Below are positions 34,373 to 44,815 of a stretch of DNA of 64,000 bases, piece by piece. Both the position numbers and the translations under genes were made by a program. The notes beneath the pieces are model-generated. The model saw nothing but the letters and a program-made list of their open reading frames with translations, was not told the DNA's origin and ran no database searches. Numbering within the stretch: the first letter of the stretch is position 1; each line of letters begins with the position of its first letter. The stretch lies in NCBI GenBank assembly GCA_963682025.1, contig OY821519.1, forward strand, positions 252,948,116-253,012,115, written 5' to 3'. The stretch is from Cordilura impudica (Eukaryota > Arthropoda > Insecta > Diptera > Scathophagidae).

Positions 34373-37345
34373 TCCAATGTGTTTAAGTTTAATAAACTGT
34401 TTCCTTCCCATAAAAAGAAACGCAAATTTGAGTTATATGCAGACAGATTTCTATAGTTCTATTAACCATCTGAACTTTTGAACTTAACTTTTTTGTATGA
34501 CATCAAATTTGCATAATTTTAGTTAATAATATGTTTAATTGTTTAAACCTTTATTATTGCGTATGATATAAAATATATAAACATTGATTCCGGTTAAAAT
34601 GTCATTTTATTGCTATAAAGATATGATAGTTTTATTCAAACTTTATCTATAAATACAGCGAAACGATTGAAAGAAAATCTTGTAAACTAAATTTGAGATG
34701 AATTTCTAATCGCAAATGCAGAAGTTACAAAGGAGACTTTAAAAGAAATATTTTTTTATTATTATAAATTATAAAAAAATAACATTCACTTCATTTCAAA
34801 ATCTAGTTTTATAAGATATTTATCATTATTTAAAAAATGATGCAATCTATTTTAAACGCATTTGTTCACGAATATCCATGAGTAGAAGCTTATATTGTAA
34901 ATATTATTTTAATTTAATATTCAATTGTTGTTAAATGTATCTTGTATATTAATTTCATATTTATTTTTACAAAGAAATCTTATTTTTGATCTATATAATT
35001 TAAAAAATTTTCGAATAACAGATGAATAACAAATTAGTACTTAAATAGTGTAGGTAGCAATACATTGGTAACTTTTAAAAAATTCTAAATTTGCCATATT
35101 GATTTTTAATTATTTCACGTTTAATCGTAAAATTATGTATTTTTGGCGAAATCACTCTTGGTGTGTTCTCCATTGAAAGATAACAAATTTGTTCAAAAAA
35201 TACGATTAAAAGAAAATAGATAAACAAAAAAGAAATATAATTTTAGTGATGCCAAAACAATGGAAACTTTTAAACTTCTTTACCAAAATTGATTAAAGAA
35301 ATAAAAATAGAAGAAGGTGTGAAAGAAAATGTAAAAAATCTGAACTGTTATTTAAATATTTATATATTTTGATATTATCTTTCAATTATTATCAAATAAT
35401 GGCAAGAATAAAGTTTTATGAAAAGTTGAAATCCAGAATAATAGATGATTTTACTGCTGGTCTTAAGCAGAAGAAAATTTGAGAGAAATATATACATAAT
35501 TTCAAAAATTATCAAGATATGCCGTGAAAGGGTGCGGTGACGACTTTACATTTAGAGGCAGGCTCCATTAAATATGTCAAAGACAGGATAATTTAATAAG
35601 AAGAGAGTTTAAAAATGTCCAAATATGCTACTTAAAGAGGTCATTAACACTCTGAAAGTAAAACTATGTACTCGAAGTGTTTCCCGATGAGCAATTATGG
35701 CTGATCTTGCTTGTTATCGCCCTGTAAGAAAACCACTGGTATCAAAAAAAAATCGTCTGAGTAGCATGTATCTCAGTAGAGAACACATGAACTCGAAGTT
35801 GTATACTGTTGACGAATAGTGTTGGCAAATACATGAAATATTTAATGGGGCATAAAATTTGCCTATACCCACACAGAACCAAACGTTTCGGAGGTTCTAC
35901 TATAATAACCTAATACCATCGTTCGGTATAAGAATCATCCACCCCAAGACCATGCCAATCATTTTATGGCACAGTGTTATTGCATAATAAAGGTTTCCAT
36001 TGTTTTGTCAACAGCATAAAAATTAATACAAAGTTTTGTCTTTTTTTTAAGTAATGTTAATATTTCTCCTTGCTTAAATAAATAAAACATACAAATGTTT
36101 AAACTAATAACAGAGTTTTTAACATTTATGATAACATATGTTGGTATTGATCGTCCAAGTAGTCAAATGTATATTTTATTAACATTTTCCGTCGTATTGT
36201 CACTCACTCTATACTTCTTATTGTCTTTAAATATTATTCTGGTTTATATAATAAATATAACAATTACGCTAACAACGTAGCGGGTATATTGTATTAAAAG
36301 TATTTATGCTAACCTTCTTTTTCATTACAAATATTTTTTATCGCTGATTTAAAATAGCACTGATTAAAAGTAGAGTAATTTTAATATTTAATAAGACCTT
36401 TGTACCCTTTCATACATTGTTAAATAAATTAATATGAATGCAGATAAATTATCTTAGAAAAAACATCTTATCTTCAGCCTAATTAATTTCCAACGTATTC
36501 ATAATACTTGTAAATATGTATTTAATAGCATGGATTAAAAATAAGCGTTTAATTTGTTGTAATAGTTTACTCCCATTAATTGGGCATCACTGTTATTGAT
36601 TTCGTTTTGTAAAAGCTTTTTCAAATAAATATTAAAAATAGGCTCGTATGGCTCTCCTTTCCTCCTTCGTTTACAGGTGTTTTTTTTTTTTAACTAATTA
36701 CGACTGAACACAACTTTAACTCTTTTTTTATTTGCTTACATATTTTAGTTCTTACTCAGTTTCTGTGCGGTATGGTTGATCGGTGAATATTAAAATTTTT
36801 TTATACAAAATTCCAACATTTTGTTTTTAAATAATAAAGAAAATTCAAATATTTTTGTATAAAAATTTAGTTGAAGTGTTGTGAAATATTTATCAATAAA
36901 AATTTCTTTGAAAAGTTTATTCTAAGTGTGTGAAAAAGTATTGAAACATCTTTGTAAAATATGTATGGATACATACAATATGCGTTTGCGTGACGGTCGT
37001 TGTGTTTTTCTATCGTTCGTTAATAAGAGAAATAAAAGAGAGTTTATATGCAGGCTACTCAAGAAATACTAAACCATAAAAAATTTATGAAAGGTAAGAG
37101 AATTTGTTTCACATATTTACACAAGTATTTTTATTTTCAAAGTGTGTCATCAGAAGTAGAAGTATTATATATCAAAACCAGATGAGAGAGATAGAGAATG
37201 AGTGGTAACATAAAATATTTAAAAGGAAAGGTATATACCAATACGGAAAGGGAAATAATTAAATATAAGGGTTTAAAAAAAAACACTGCGTATTTATCTC
37301 ATTTTTTGTTGATTGTCTGCAACAAAACATTTTCAACTTGAGGCA
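34080..37345 (+). repeat. Large direct duplication, left copy
   Basis: Colinear with 37705-40705. Shared landmarks in order: gtctgaacatgcacgcattt (34115 and 37746), gagacttt-type segment with ataacattca (34735 and 38132), gtttccattgttttgtcaac (35995 and 38570), gttggtattgatcgtccaag (36139 and 39083), gtattaaaagtatttatgc (36290 and 39683), ggctcgtatggctctccttt (36641 and 40031). By eye the copies are in the mid-90s per cent identical. The left copy holds a 250-bp segment (about 34460-34710) and the interior of a Tc1 remnant that the right copy lacks. Confidence 0.9.
35243..36018 (+). pseudogene. Tc1-like transposon remnant
   Basis: The left end agtgatgccaaaacaatgg pairs with a right end whose reverse complement contains gacaaaacaatggaaacc. 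Interior frames give AGLKQKKI, then KEVINTLKVKLCTRSVSR, AIMADLACYRPVRKPLVSKK and MYLSREHMNSKLYTVDE, which match the helix-turn-helix and linker of Tc1-type transposases up to the first catalytic block. Many stops and shifts are present, and everything after the first acidic motif is lost or unreadable. In the duplicate at about 38535-38590 only the right terminus remains. A fragment of the same left terminus lies at 47053-47098. Confidence 0.75.
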
Positions 37346-37420
37346 GGGGATAACATAAATTTTTCTCCGCTTCCTTGATGTTTTGCGATCCACGAATTTT
37401 GGATTGTTTCATAAAAACCA
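36287..37420 (+). repeat. RepB copy 3, forward orientation (in left duplicate)
   Basis: Starts near attgtattaaaagtatttat and runs through cttatcttcagcctaatta, ttactcccattaattgggca, ggctcgtatggctctccttt, ttcttactcagtttctgtgc, gcgtttgcgtgacggtcgtt, ctatcgttcgttaat and the subunit ending in ggggataacataaatttttc. It is the inverse of RepB copy 2, so the two form a large inverted repeat with about 4 kb between them. The frame at 37468-37704 (minus) lies beyond its end and is not recognised. Confidence 0.85.
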
Positions 37421-37704
37421 CTATATACATATACAATAATGAATTGATTCATTAACAAAATTGTTTCTTAAATATTTTGTAACTGCATATATGTTATTAG
37501 GAAATAATATTTTAGGAAAATAATGTGTTGATATGAGGGAATACAATATGTATTTATTTTTACCACGTATTTTTGGAAAATATATGTAAAATATTTGCGA
37601 AAAAATTTTAGCAAGTCATGATGGTAATTGTTTTTTATAAGAGCAAATTTATCACACATTTGTATAGAAAGTGGCTGATCTTTTTCAAGTAGTTGTTTGA
37701 CCAT

Positions 37705-38000
37705 TTAAGTCGATCTCATAAGTGTAATTTGAATGGGGTCTAAGTCTGAACATGCACGCATTTTCACCAATTTCAACAGCGTTCTTCCTATGGCTGAAAG
37801 AAGCTCACATACAAAGTTTTTTCGAAATATATCCATATTTACGACCTGTAGATTGATTACAGGCGGACAGTCGGGCAAACGGAAGAAATGTGATTCTGAG
37901 TCGATCGGTATAATAAAATACGGATCTAGGTCAAATATTTTTGGTAGCTGCAAACAACAGCACAAAGTCGCTATATCCTATATGACTAAATGGTCAGAGT
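37705..38000 (-). repeat. RepA copy 5, partial, reverse orientation
   Basis: Contains tttaagtcgatctcataagt, tgcacgcattttcaccaatt, cggacagtcgggcaaacg and ggtagctgcaaacaacagca, the same order as RepA copy 4. Its left edge coincides with the left edge of the duplicated segment. Confidence 0.75.
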
Positions 38001-38705
38001 ATAATGATCATTTGGTATATCCAATGTGTTTAAGTCTAATAAATGTGTTCCTTCCCATATAAAGAAACGCAAATTTCAGTTATATGCCAAGACAGATTTT
38101 TATAGTCCAAATCCAAATGCAGAAGCTACAAATGAGACCTTAAAAGAAATATTTTTTTTATTATTATAAATTATAAAAAAATAACATTCAGTTCTTTTCA
38201 AAATCTAGTTTTATAAGATATTTATCATTATTTAAAAAATGATGCAATCTATTTTAAGCGCATTTGTTCACGAATAACCATGATTAGTAGTTTATATTGT
38301 CAATATTATTTTAATTTAATATTAAATTGTTGTTAAATGTATCTTGTGTATTAATTTAATATTTATTTTTACAAAGAAATCTTATGTTTGATCTATATAA
38401 TTTAAATAATTTTCGAATAACAGATGAATAACAAATTAGTACTTAAATAGAGTAGGTAGCAATACATTGGAAACATTTTAAAAATTCAAAATTTGCCTTA
38501 TTGCTTTTTAATTATGTCACGTTTAATCCTAAAATTATGTATTGTTATTGCATAGTAAAGGTTTCCATTGTTTTGTCAACAGCATAAAAATTAATAAAAA
38601 CTTTTGCTTTTTTTTAAATTTATGTTAATATTTCTTCTTGATTAAATAAATAAAACATACAAATGTTTTAACTAATAAAAGAGTTTTTAACTTTATGATG
38701 ACATA

Positions 38706-39079
38706 TCGCACCTTAAATACAAAACAGTCACAACTCAAAATTTTCAAATTTTCAGGAGAGGCAAAAACCTGTTTATGCAAAAATGATTGTATTATTTAAA
38801 AAAATGTAGTTTCATTACTTTTTTTTTTTAATTTATATTGTATTTGTGGAAATAAAATATAATTTTGAGTTATGTCTCTCTGATTGAAATTTTTTCATTT
38901 GACTAGTGATATTATGTCAAAATGTGCCCCAGATATAACAGCATTTTTCCTGTTAAAGAAGATAGTTATGAAAAAAAAATTTTTACAGTAGATAGGAAGT
39001 GTGTACTGTGAATTAATTTATGGAAAAACGTCAATTTTGGAATGTTTTGAGTTGTGACTCTTTTGTATTTTAGGTGCGA
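38706..39079. mobile_element. 374-bp TA-flanked inverted-repeat element
   Basis: Ends are TCGCACCTTAAATACAAAAC and, reverse-complemented, TCGCACCTAAAATACAAAAG, with similarity continuing to about 35 bp (gtcacaactcaaaa). TA flanks both sides. The left duplicate has the uninterrupted site acatatgttgg at 36135-36145 with a single TA, so insertion and target duplication are directly documented. It has no transposase. TA duplication suggests a Tc1/mariner-mobilised non-autonomous element. Confidence 0.9.
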
Positions 39080-39229
39080 TATGTTGGTATTGATCGTCCA
39101 AGTAGTCAAATGTATATTTTGTTAACATTTTCCGTCGTATTGTCACCCACTCTATATTTCTTATTGTCTTTAAATATTATTCTGGTTTATATAATTAATA
39201 TAACAATTACGCTAACAACGTAGCGGGTA

Positions 39230-39677
39230 TCTTATATATTAAAATAATTTATGAATAAACTTTGCATTCAAAATTTTTTTCAATATATTTCTTCTCTCAA
39301 ACCTCTATAACTAGAGTTCTAATTAACGTAGGCTGTTGACACGGGTCTAAGAACACTCAGTGGATCAAGCTCCTTCTTTTGAGCTTATATTCGTTGGGTT
39401 TGAGGAAAGTTATGCGTGGAGAATCAACTTTACTTTTACTGTACTTTAACTTATCTTGGCATATTTTGGCATTACTGTGCGTTTACTTCTCTTGGCAAAT
39501 TCGTTGGGTTTGAGGAAAGTTATGCGTGGACAATCAACTTTACTTTTACTGTACGGTAACTTCTCTTGGCATATTTTGGCATTACTGTACGTTAACTTCT
39601 ATTGGCAAATTTTGGTATTATATTATAAAAATTAATATAATATAATATAATGCTGCGGAACAGCAGGGGTCCTCTAG
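39230..39677 (+). mobile_element. 448-bp non-autonomous Helitron
   Basis: Begins TCTTATATATTAAAA and ends CCTCTAG, inserted exactly between A (39229) and T (39678). A hairpin GCTG-cggaa-CAGC at 39652-39664 lies 9 bases before the terminal CTAG. The left duplicate shows the empty site gggta|tattgtatt at 36286/36287, with no base gained or lost, as expected for Helitron insertion into AT. Two internal direct repeats start ttcgttgggtttgaggaaag at 39390 and 39500 (period 110 bp). No Rep/helicase frame. Confidence 0.9.
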
Positions 39678-40705
39678 TATTGTATTAAAAGTATTTATGC
39701 CAACCTTCTTTTTCATTACAAATGTTTTTTATCGCTGATTTAAAATATCACTGATTAAAAGTAGAGTAATTTTAATATTTAATAAGACCTTTGTACCCTT
39801 TCATACATTGTTAAATAAATTAATATGAATGCAGATAAATTATCTTAGAAAAACGTCTTATCTTCAGCCAAATTAATTTCCAACGTATTCATAATATTTG
39901 TAAATATGTATTTAATAACACGGATTAAAAATAAGCGTTTAATTTGTTGTAATAATTTACTCCCATTAATTGGGCATCACTGTCATTGGTTTCGTTTTGT
40001 AAAAGCTTTTTCAAATAAATATTAAAAATAGGCTCGTATGGCTCTCCTTTCCTCCTTCGTTTACAAGTGTTCTTTTTTTTAACGAATTTCAACTTTAACT
40101 CTTTTTTTATTTGCTTACATAATTTAGTTCTTACTCAGTTTCTGTGCGGTACGGTTGATCGGTGAATATTAAAATTTTTTTATACAAAATTCCATCATTT
40201 TGTTTTTTAATAATAAAGAAAACTCAAATATTTTTGTATAAAAATTTAGTTGAAGTGTTGTGAAATATTTATCAATAAAAATTTCTTTGAAAAGTTTATT
40301 CTAAATGTGTGAAAAGTGTTGTATGTATACATACATATATGCGTTTGCGTGACGGTCGTTGTCGTTTTTTTCTATCGTTCGTTAATAAGAGAATTAATAG
40401 AGAGTTTATATGCAGGCTTCACAAGAAATACTAAACGAAGAAAAAATTTATGAAAGGTAAGAGAATTTGTTACACATACTTACTCAAGTATTTTTATTTT
40501 CAAAGTGTGTCATCAGAAGTAGAAGTATTATATTTCAAAACCAGATGAGAGAGATAGAGAATGAGTGTTAACATAAAATATTTAAAAGGATAGGGATATA
40601 CCAATACGGAAAGGGAAATAATTAAATATATGGGATTTAACAAAAAACACTGCGTATTTATCTCATTTTTTGTTGATTGTCTGCAACCAAACATTTTCAA
40701 CTTCG
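39678..40705 (+). repeat. RepB copy 4, forward orientation (in right duplicate)
   Basis: Near-identical partner of RepB copy 3: cttatcttcagccaaatta, ttactcccattaattgggca, ggctcgtatggctctccttt, gcgtttgcgtgacggtcgtt, then the cagatgagagagatagagaa subunit. It stops where a ctcgagtactcgagcttgac block begins. The minus frame at 40500-40700 is not recognised. Confidence 0.85.
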
Positions 40706-42295
40706 AGTAGCTCGAGTACTCGAGCTTGACCGTAAGCTCTGTTCAAAACAATAAAATATTATATAATATTATTGTTCAAAAACTTTTTCAATTCGAATTG
40801 TTATATTAACATTTCACTAGTATCTTCATTTTACTAGAATCTTCATACTTTTAATAATAATTTAATAACGTTGCCTTTATTAGTAACGTCGTTTTTTAAG
40901 CTTTTGCAGATAAATATCAAACTTGGTATACAAAACTCCCATTTCCTGCTCCGTTTATATTACGGTGCGGTTGATTTGTTAATTATATTTTAAATTTTTT
41001 TAATATTACCGTTTTTTGGAAAACTAAAAAATTTTTATATACAAATGTAGCTGGAGTATTGTGAAATATTTTTCTATCAAAGTTTCCTTAAAAGGTTTGT
41101 CCTAAATGTATTATACTATAAATAGAATGTGTATGCGTTGAGTGCCATACCTTGCCGCTGTAGTTCTTTTCTATCGTTCATTTGTCTCATAAAATAAGAG
41201 AGCACAAAGTAGTAACAGAAGTTTTAGTGTGTAGTTGTAAGAGAAAAATATATGTTAGAAAAACAAATATATTTTATAAATAAATAGCGTAGCCAAAATA
41301 AGTTTTCTTATACAGTAATGCATATAATATAAAAAATAACAAGGTAATTAAAGAAGATATATGATCATATACATAGTGAGTTAGTCAAAAAATAGCTCTT
41401 AATTTTGAAATCATTTAATTTAAAGGAAATTATAAAAGTAGTGTGCCCACGCCAGTAGGATAGTCCGATTCAAGTAAAATTTAATGATGGTATTCTTTGA
41501 ACTTGTATGATTCCAAAAAGTATACATTTGTTATACTAAGTACTTATATTTATCTTTTTACATGTTTTCAAACATGAAAAATGTTAATTTTCACTACTCG
41601 AGTACTCGAGCTTGACCGTAAGCTTCGTTCAAAATATTAAAATATAATATTGTTCAAAAACTTTTTCAATTCAAATTTTGTTATATTAACATAATAATAC
41701 TCGTTAATATGTATTTAATAACACGGGCAAATTTAGTTCCTAATTTTTAATTAATAATTAAATTAAAAATAAGCGTTTAATTTATTGTAATAGTTTACTT
41801 CCATTAATTCGTCATCACTGTTATTGATTTCGTTTTGTAAAAGCTTTTTCAGATAAATATTAAAAATAGGCTCGTATGGCTCTCCTTTCCTCCTTCGTTT
41901 ACAATTGTTTTTTTTTTTTTTAACGAATTACGACTGAAAACAACTTTAACTCTTTTTTTATTTGCTTACATAATTTAGTTCTTACTCAATTTCTGTGCGG
42001 TACGATTGATCGGTGAATATTAATATTTTTTTATATTAAATTCCACTATTATGTTTTTTAGTAACAAAGAAAATTCAAATATTTTTATATAAAAATTTAG
42101 TTCAAGTGTTGTGAAATATTTATCAATAAAAATTTCCTTGAAAATTTGTTCTAAATGTAGGAAAAAGTATTGCAAAATCTTAGTAAAATATGTACATATG
42201 TATAGATACATATATGCGTTTGCGTGACAGTCGTTGTCGCTTTTTTCTATCGTTCGTTAATAAGAGAAATAAAAGAGAATTTAAATGGAAAAAAA
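40706..42295 (+). repeat. RepB copies 5 and 6 with ctcgagtactcgag spacer repeats
   Basis: A block ctcgagtactcgagcttgac followed by cgtaagct, ttgttcaaaaactttttcaa and ttatattaac occurs at about 40709-40810 and again at 41597-41692. Each is followed by RepB sequence: a strongly diverged copy (about 40900-41290, with tttctatcgttcatttgtct) and a good copy (41700-42295, with ggctcgtatggctctccttt and gcgtttgcgtgacagtcgtt). Copy 6 carries the extra segment shared with RepB copy 2 rather than with copies 3 and 4. The minus frame at 42020-42211 is a by-product. Confidence 0.75.
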
Positions 42296-42529
42296 TGTTT
42301 TAAACTTTGAAAATATTAAATTTAATGAAGGTTTATTAAATAGCTGTGTACATTAGTATTGTGTACATTTCCAGAACAATCCGACCTGACAAAGAAAATA
42401 CAACAAATATGGGAAAAAATTTTGTTTACTTACAATACAATAATACCAAAAATTTTTGATATGGTCGTAAACCAAAAACTGTTTTAGTTTCTCTCAAATT
42501 TTTTGAGTTATATTTACACATAATTAACC

Positions 42530-42945
42530 GGTAGAGTTCTTTTTGTTAAAGTTGGAACTTTTTGTCTTATCCTATTTACGTCAAGTCCGGTATACCCCAG
42601 GGTAGCCATCTGGGACCTTTACGTTTTCTTTTATTTATAAACGATGAGTGCTTGTTATATCCTGACGATTTGAAACTCTTCCATAAATTTTTTCATTAGC
42701 TAATTGCATAAACTTTCAGCGAGATATCATTGGTGTCTAAATAACCATCTTTTTCTAAATTTATCTAAATATAAACACTTTCCTATTTTGTATCATTATA
42801 GAGGGGAGAATAAGATATCATTTTCACGGCTTCATTTATTAATGGATCTTGGTATTCTTTTCGATTCTGTATTAACTTTTAAACCTCATGGGGCTTATGT
42901 AATTTCGAAATAAAATATTCCAAGGTATTTCAATCATAAAACTCT
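42530..42945 (+). pseudogene. LINE reverse-transcriptase fragment
   Basis: Translation across frameshifts gives SGIPQGSHLGPLRFLLFIND, then CLLYPDDLKLFHKF, then RYHWCLNNHLFLNLSKYKHF and LLMDLGILFDSVLTFKPH. These are the PQG, catalytic (Y-x-DD), NLSK and LGI-F-D blocks of a CR1/Jockey-group RT in the right order. The catalytic block reads YPDD instead of YADD, and about 20 residues before it are deleted. The fragment is short, with no tail or target duplication visible, and abuts a mariner remnant. Confidence 0.78.
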
Positions 42946-42957
42946 TATTATTCTTTA

Positions 42958-43625
42958 TTATTTCTTAGTCATATTCTGATGTGATATCTTTATGACATAA
43001 ATATTAAAAGAATTGAATAAAATGCAAAAGCGTTTTTCGTGGATTTTGGCCATCGCAATAGTGTATGTGTGAACTGGTGCATTGTCTTGATTAAACAACA
43101 CTTTCTTTTTGCCAAATGCGGCTTTTTTCCTTAAATTCATCACATAAAGGCTGAAATAGCTTTAGCCCACGCATATCCCAGACGCCATAACCTTGTGTGC
43201 AGATGGACCTGTCTTCCCCTTTTTGGACACAATTCTACCAATTCAGTCCACTGTTTTAACTATTTCTTTATCTCAGGTGTGAAGTGGTGGACCAATGTCT
43301 CATTCATGGTTACGATTCGATTCAAAAACTCGGCTTTATTGCGGTAAAACATCGCCAAACTTCTCCACGATGCTGCTTTTGTTCTATTGTAAGCAAACGC
43401 GGCACTAATCCTAAGGTGAGCTTTCTCATCACCAAATTTTCGATCAATATGCGATGTACAGCACTTTTTGAAATGTCTGTCATTTTAAGAAGCTCTCGCA
43501 ACTGCAGCCGCTGATAATCCAGTACCATTTTGTGTATTTTATGAACCTTTCCTGGCTTGACCACCTCAATTGGTCGAACCTTGGCAGCTCGTATGGCCTC
43601 GTCTAAACCCTGGCACCAAACATTT
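42958..43625 (-). pseudogene. mariner-type transposase remnant
   Basis: On the minus strand one frame (43564-43322) gives KMTDISKSAVHRILIENL and LVPRLLTIEQKQHR, the mariner helix-turn-helix and the WVPRxLT block (Trp replaced by Leu). The next block reads TMNETLVHHFTPE, where TMDETWVHHFTPE is typical, so the first catalytic Asp is Asn. The frame at 43143-42958 holds KKVLFNQDNAPVHT with the second catalytic Asp, then IAMAKIHEKRF. Frameshifts separate the blocks and the C-terminal catalytic residue region is lost. Terminal inverted repeats are not visible. Confidence 0.85.
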
Positions 43626-44749
43626 TATAATTATACCCAAAGAAGCAAACTCCCCCAGAGTAGAATATAGCTTGGTTTTACTATTGGTTGGACGGAGACC
43701 TTTGAAATTAAAATATTGAATTTCAGATGGAAATTTCAATGGATTCTAAATGTATAGGGCATCCTGGCACCCAGTCGTAATGCTAATTTTGTTCGATCAA
43801 AACTATCTAGTAAAAATTTTGACAGGTTTTTCGAAATTGTGTACAAGAATATGCAATAAATTTTTGTGTTTGTTGATGGTTTTGTTCATATGAACGAAAG
43901 TAGTCTAGTTACTAGTGCAGTTGCAATCTTGCCATTGCAAATAACGAATATGGTAAACTTGAATGCCTGTGGCTGCCCTAAGTGATCAGCCACAATAAAC
44001 GTGATACTCTAAAACGGATAAAATTATCTATTGTGGACATTTTTTTGGTAATCCTTTCAAGTATATTAATTTTTTGTCCAAGTTCTCAGTTCCTTCTGAA
44101 GAGGATTACAGTCTTTAATAAGTCATAATTTAAAATATCGCTATAATTTTTTTGTTGTCAAAATAATTAAAATTGAAACTCTTTTTAAATTTATATCTGT
44201 ATTTGTTTTGTTCATAACGCAATAATAAAATATTTCATAAAAATCAACAAAAATACCTACTCAGAATTAAAGTCAAAACAAGACACCAAATCTCTTTAAA
44301 AGAATACAAAAAAAAATCAACACAAATAAATCAACACCAACATTTTTAAAAGAATAACAACAGAAATTGTGCCAAAATATAAGTTATGAAACGCAGCTTA
44401 TACATAGCAACGAAGGTAAAACACAACATCACAACAAGAACAACGAACAAACAATATATGTACATTCAAAAATCATTTTTTATAAATAAAGCGTAAAATT
44501 GAATTTAAAACAACAAAATTTTCTCTACAACAAAAACAATATTTGAACTCTGTACGAAGCAAAATAACTAACAATAAAACAATAACAACAAACATTAAAC
44601 AAAAACAAGTGTTTCTTTGCTAAAACTGTGTTAAATAATTTAAATCATAACAACTCAAAAAACGTATAAAAAGTTGCCATCAATTTAACTGTTGCCTAAC
44701 CCAAATTTTACTTATCAAATTTCCTAAAACTCTAATAATTAAAAAAAAA
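43626..44749. other. Unannotated DNA, A/CA-rich in the right half
   Basis: No recognisable frame. About 44270-44600 is rich in caaca/aacaa runs, giving low-complexity sequence. The part beside the mariner remnant (43640-43800) may be decayed element sequence, but I cannot show it. Confidence 0.45.
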
Positions 44750-44815
44750 AACAAGTAAGAGTGTTAAATTCGGCTGTGCCGAATCCTTGACACCCTCCAC
44801 CTCGGTTTGAGTCTT
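44750..44815 (+). repeat. RepC 5'-type terminus
   Basis: aacaagtaagagtgttaaat, then tcggctgtgccgaa (a perfect small palindromic block, ttcggctgtgccgaa) and caccctccacctcgg. The same terminus is found inverted at 62890-62930. It may pair with the gggtataaaa end at 47720 to define one RepC element of about 3 kb, or it may be a solo end. Confidence 0.6.

Larger units (their letters stand above)
37705..40705 (+). repeat. Large direct duplication, right copy
   Basis: Right partner of 34080-37345. It starts in RepA sequence (copy 5, 37705-38000) and ends within the RepB subunit, where homology stops at cattttcaactt and a ctcgagtactcgag block follows. Differences from the left copy: it lacks the 250-bp segment and the Tc1 interior, and it has gained a TA-flanked element (38706-39079) and a Helitron (39230-39677). 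Plus and minus frames at 37705-38062 are RepA-derived and not genes. Confidence 0.9.

Noticed and set aside
36287..40705. RepB copies 3 and 4 as the two LTRs of a retrovirus-like element
   Set aside because: The sequence between them contains no gag-pol, primer site or polypurine tract, and the similarity continues leftward beyond RepB into a longer duplication that includes RepA and Tc1 sequence.
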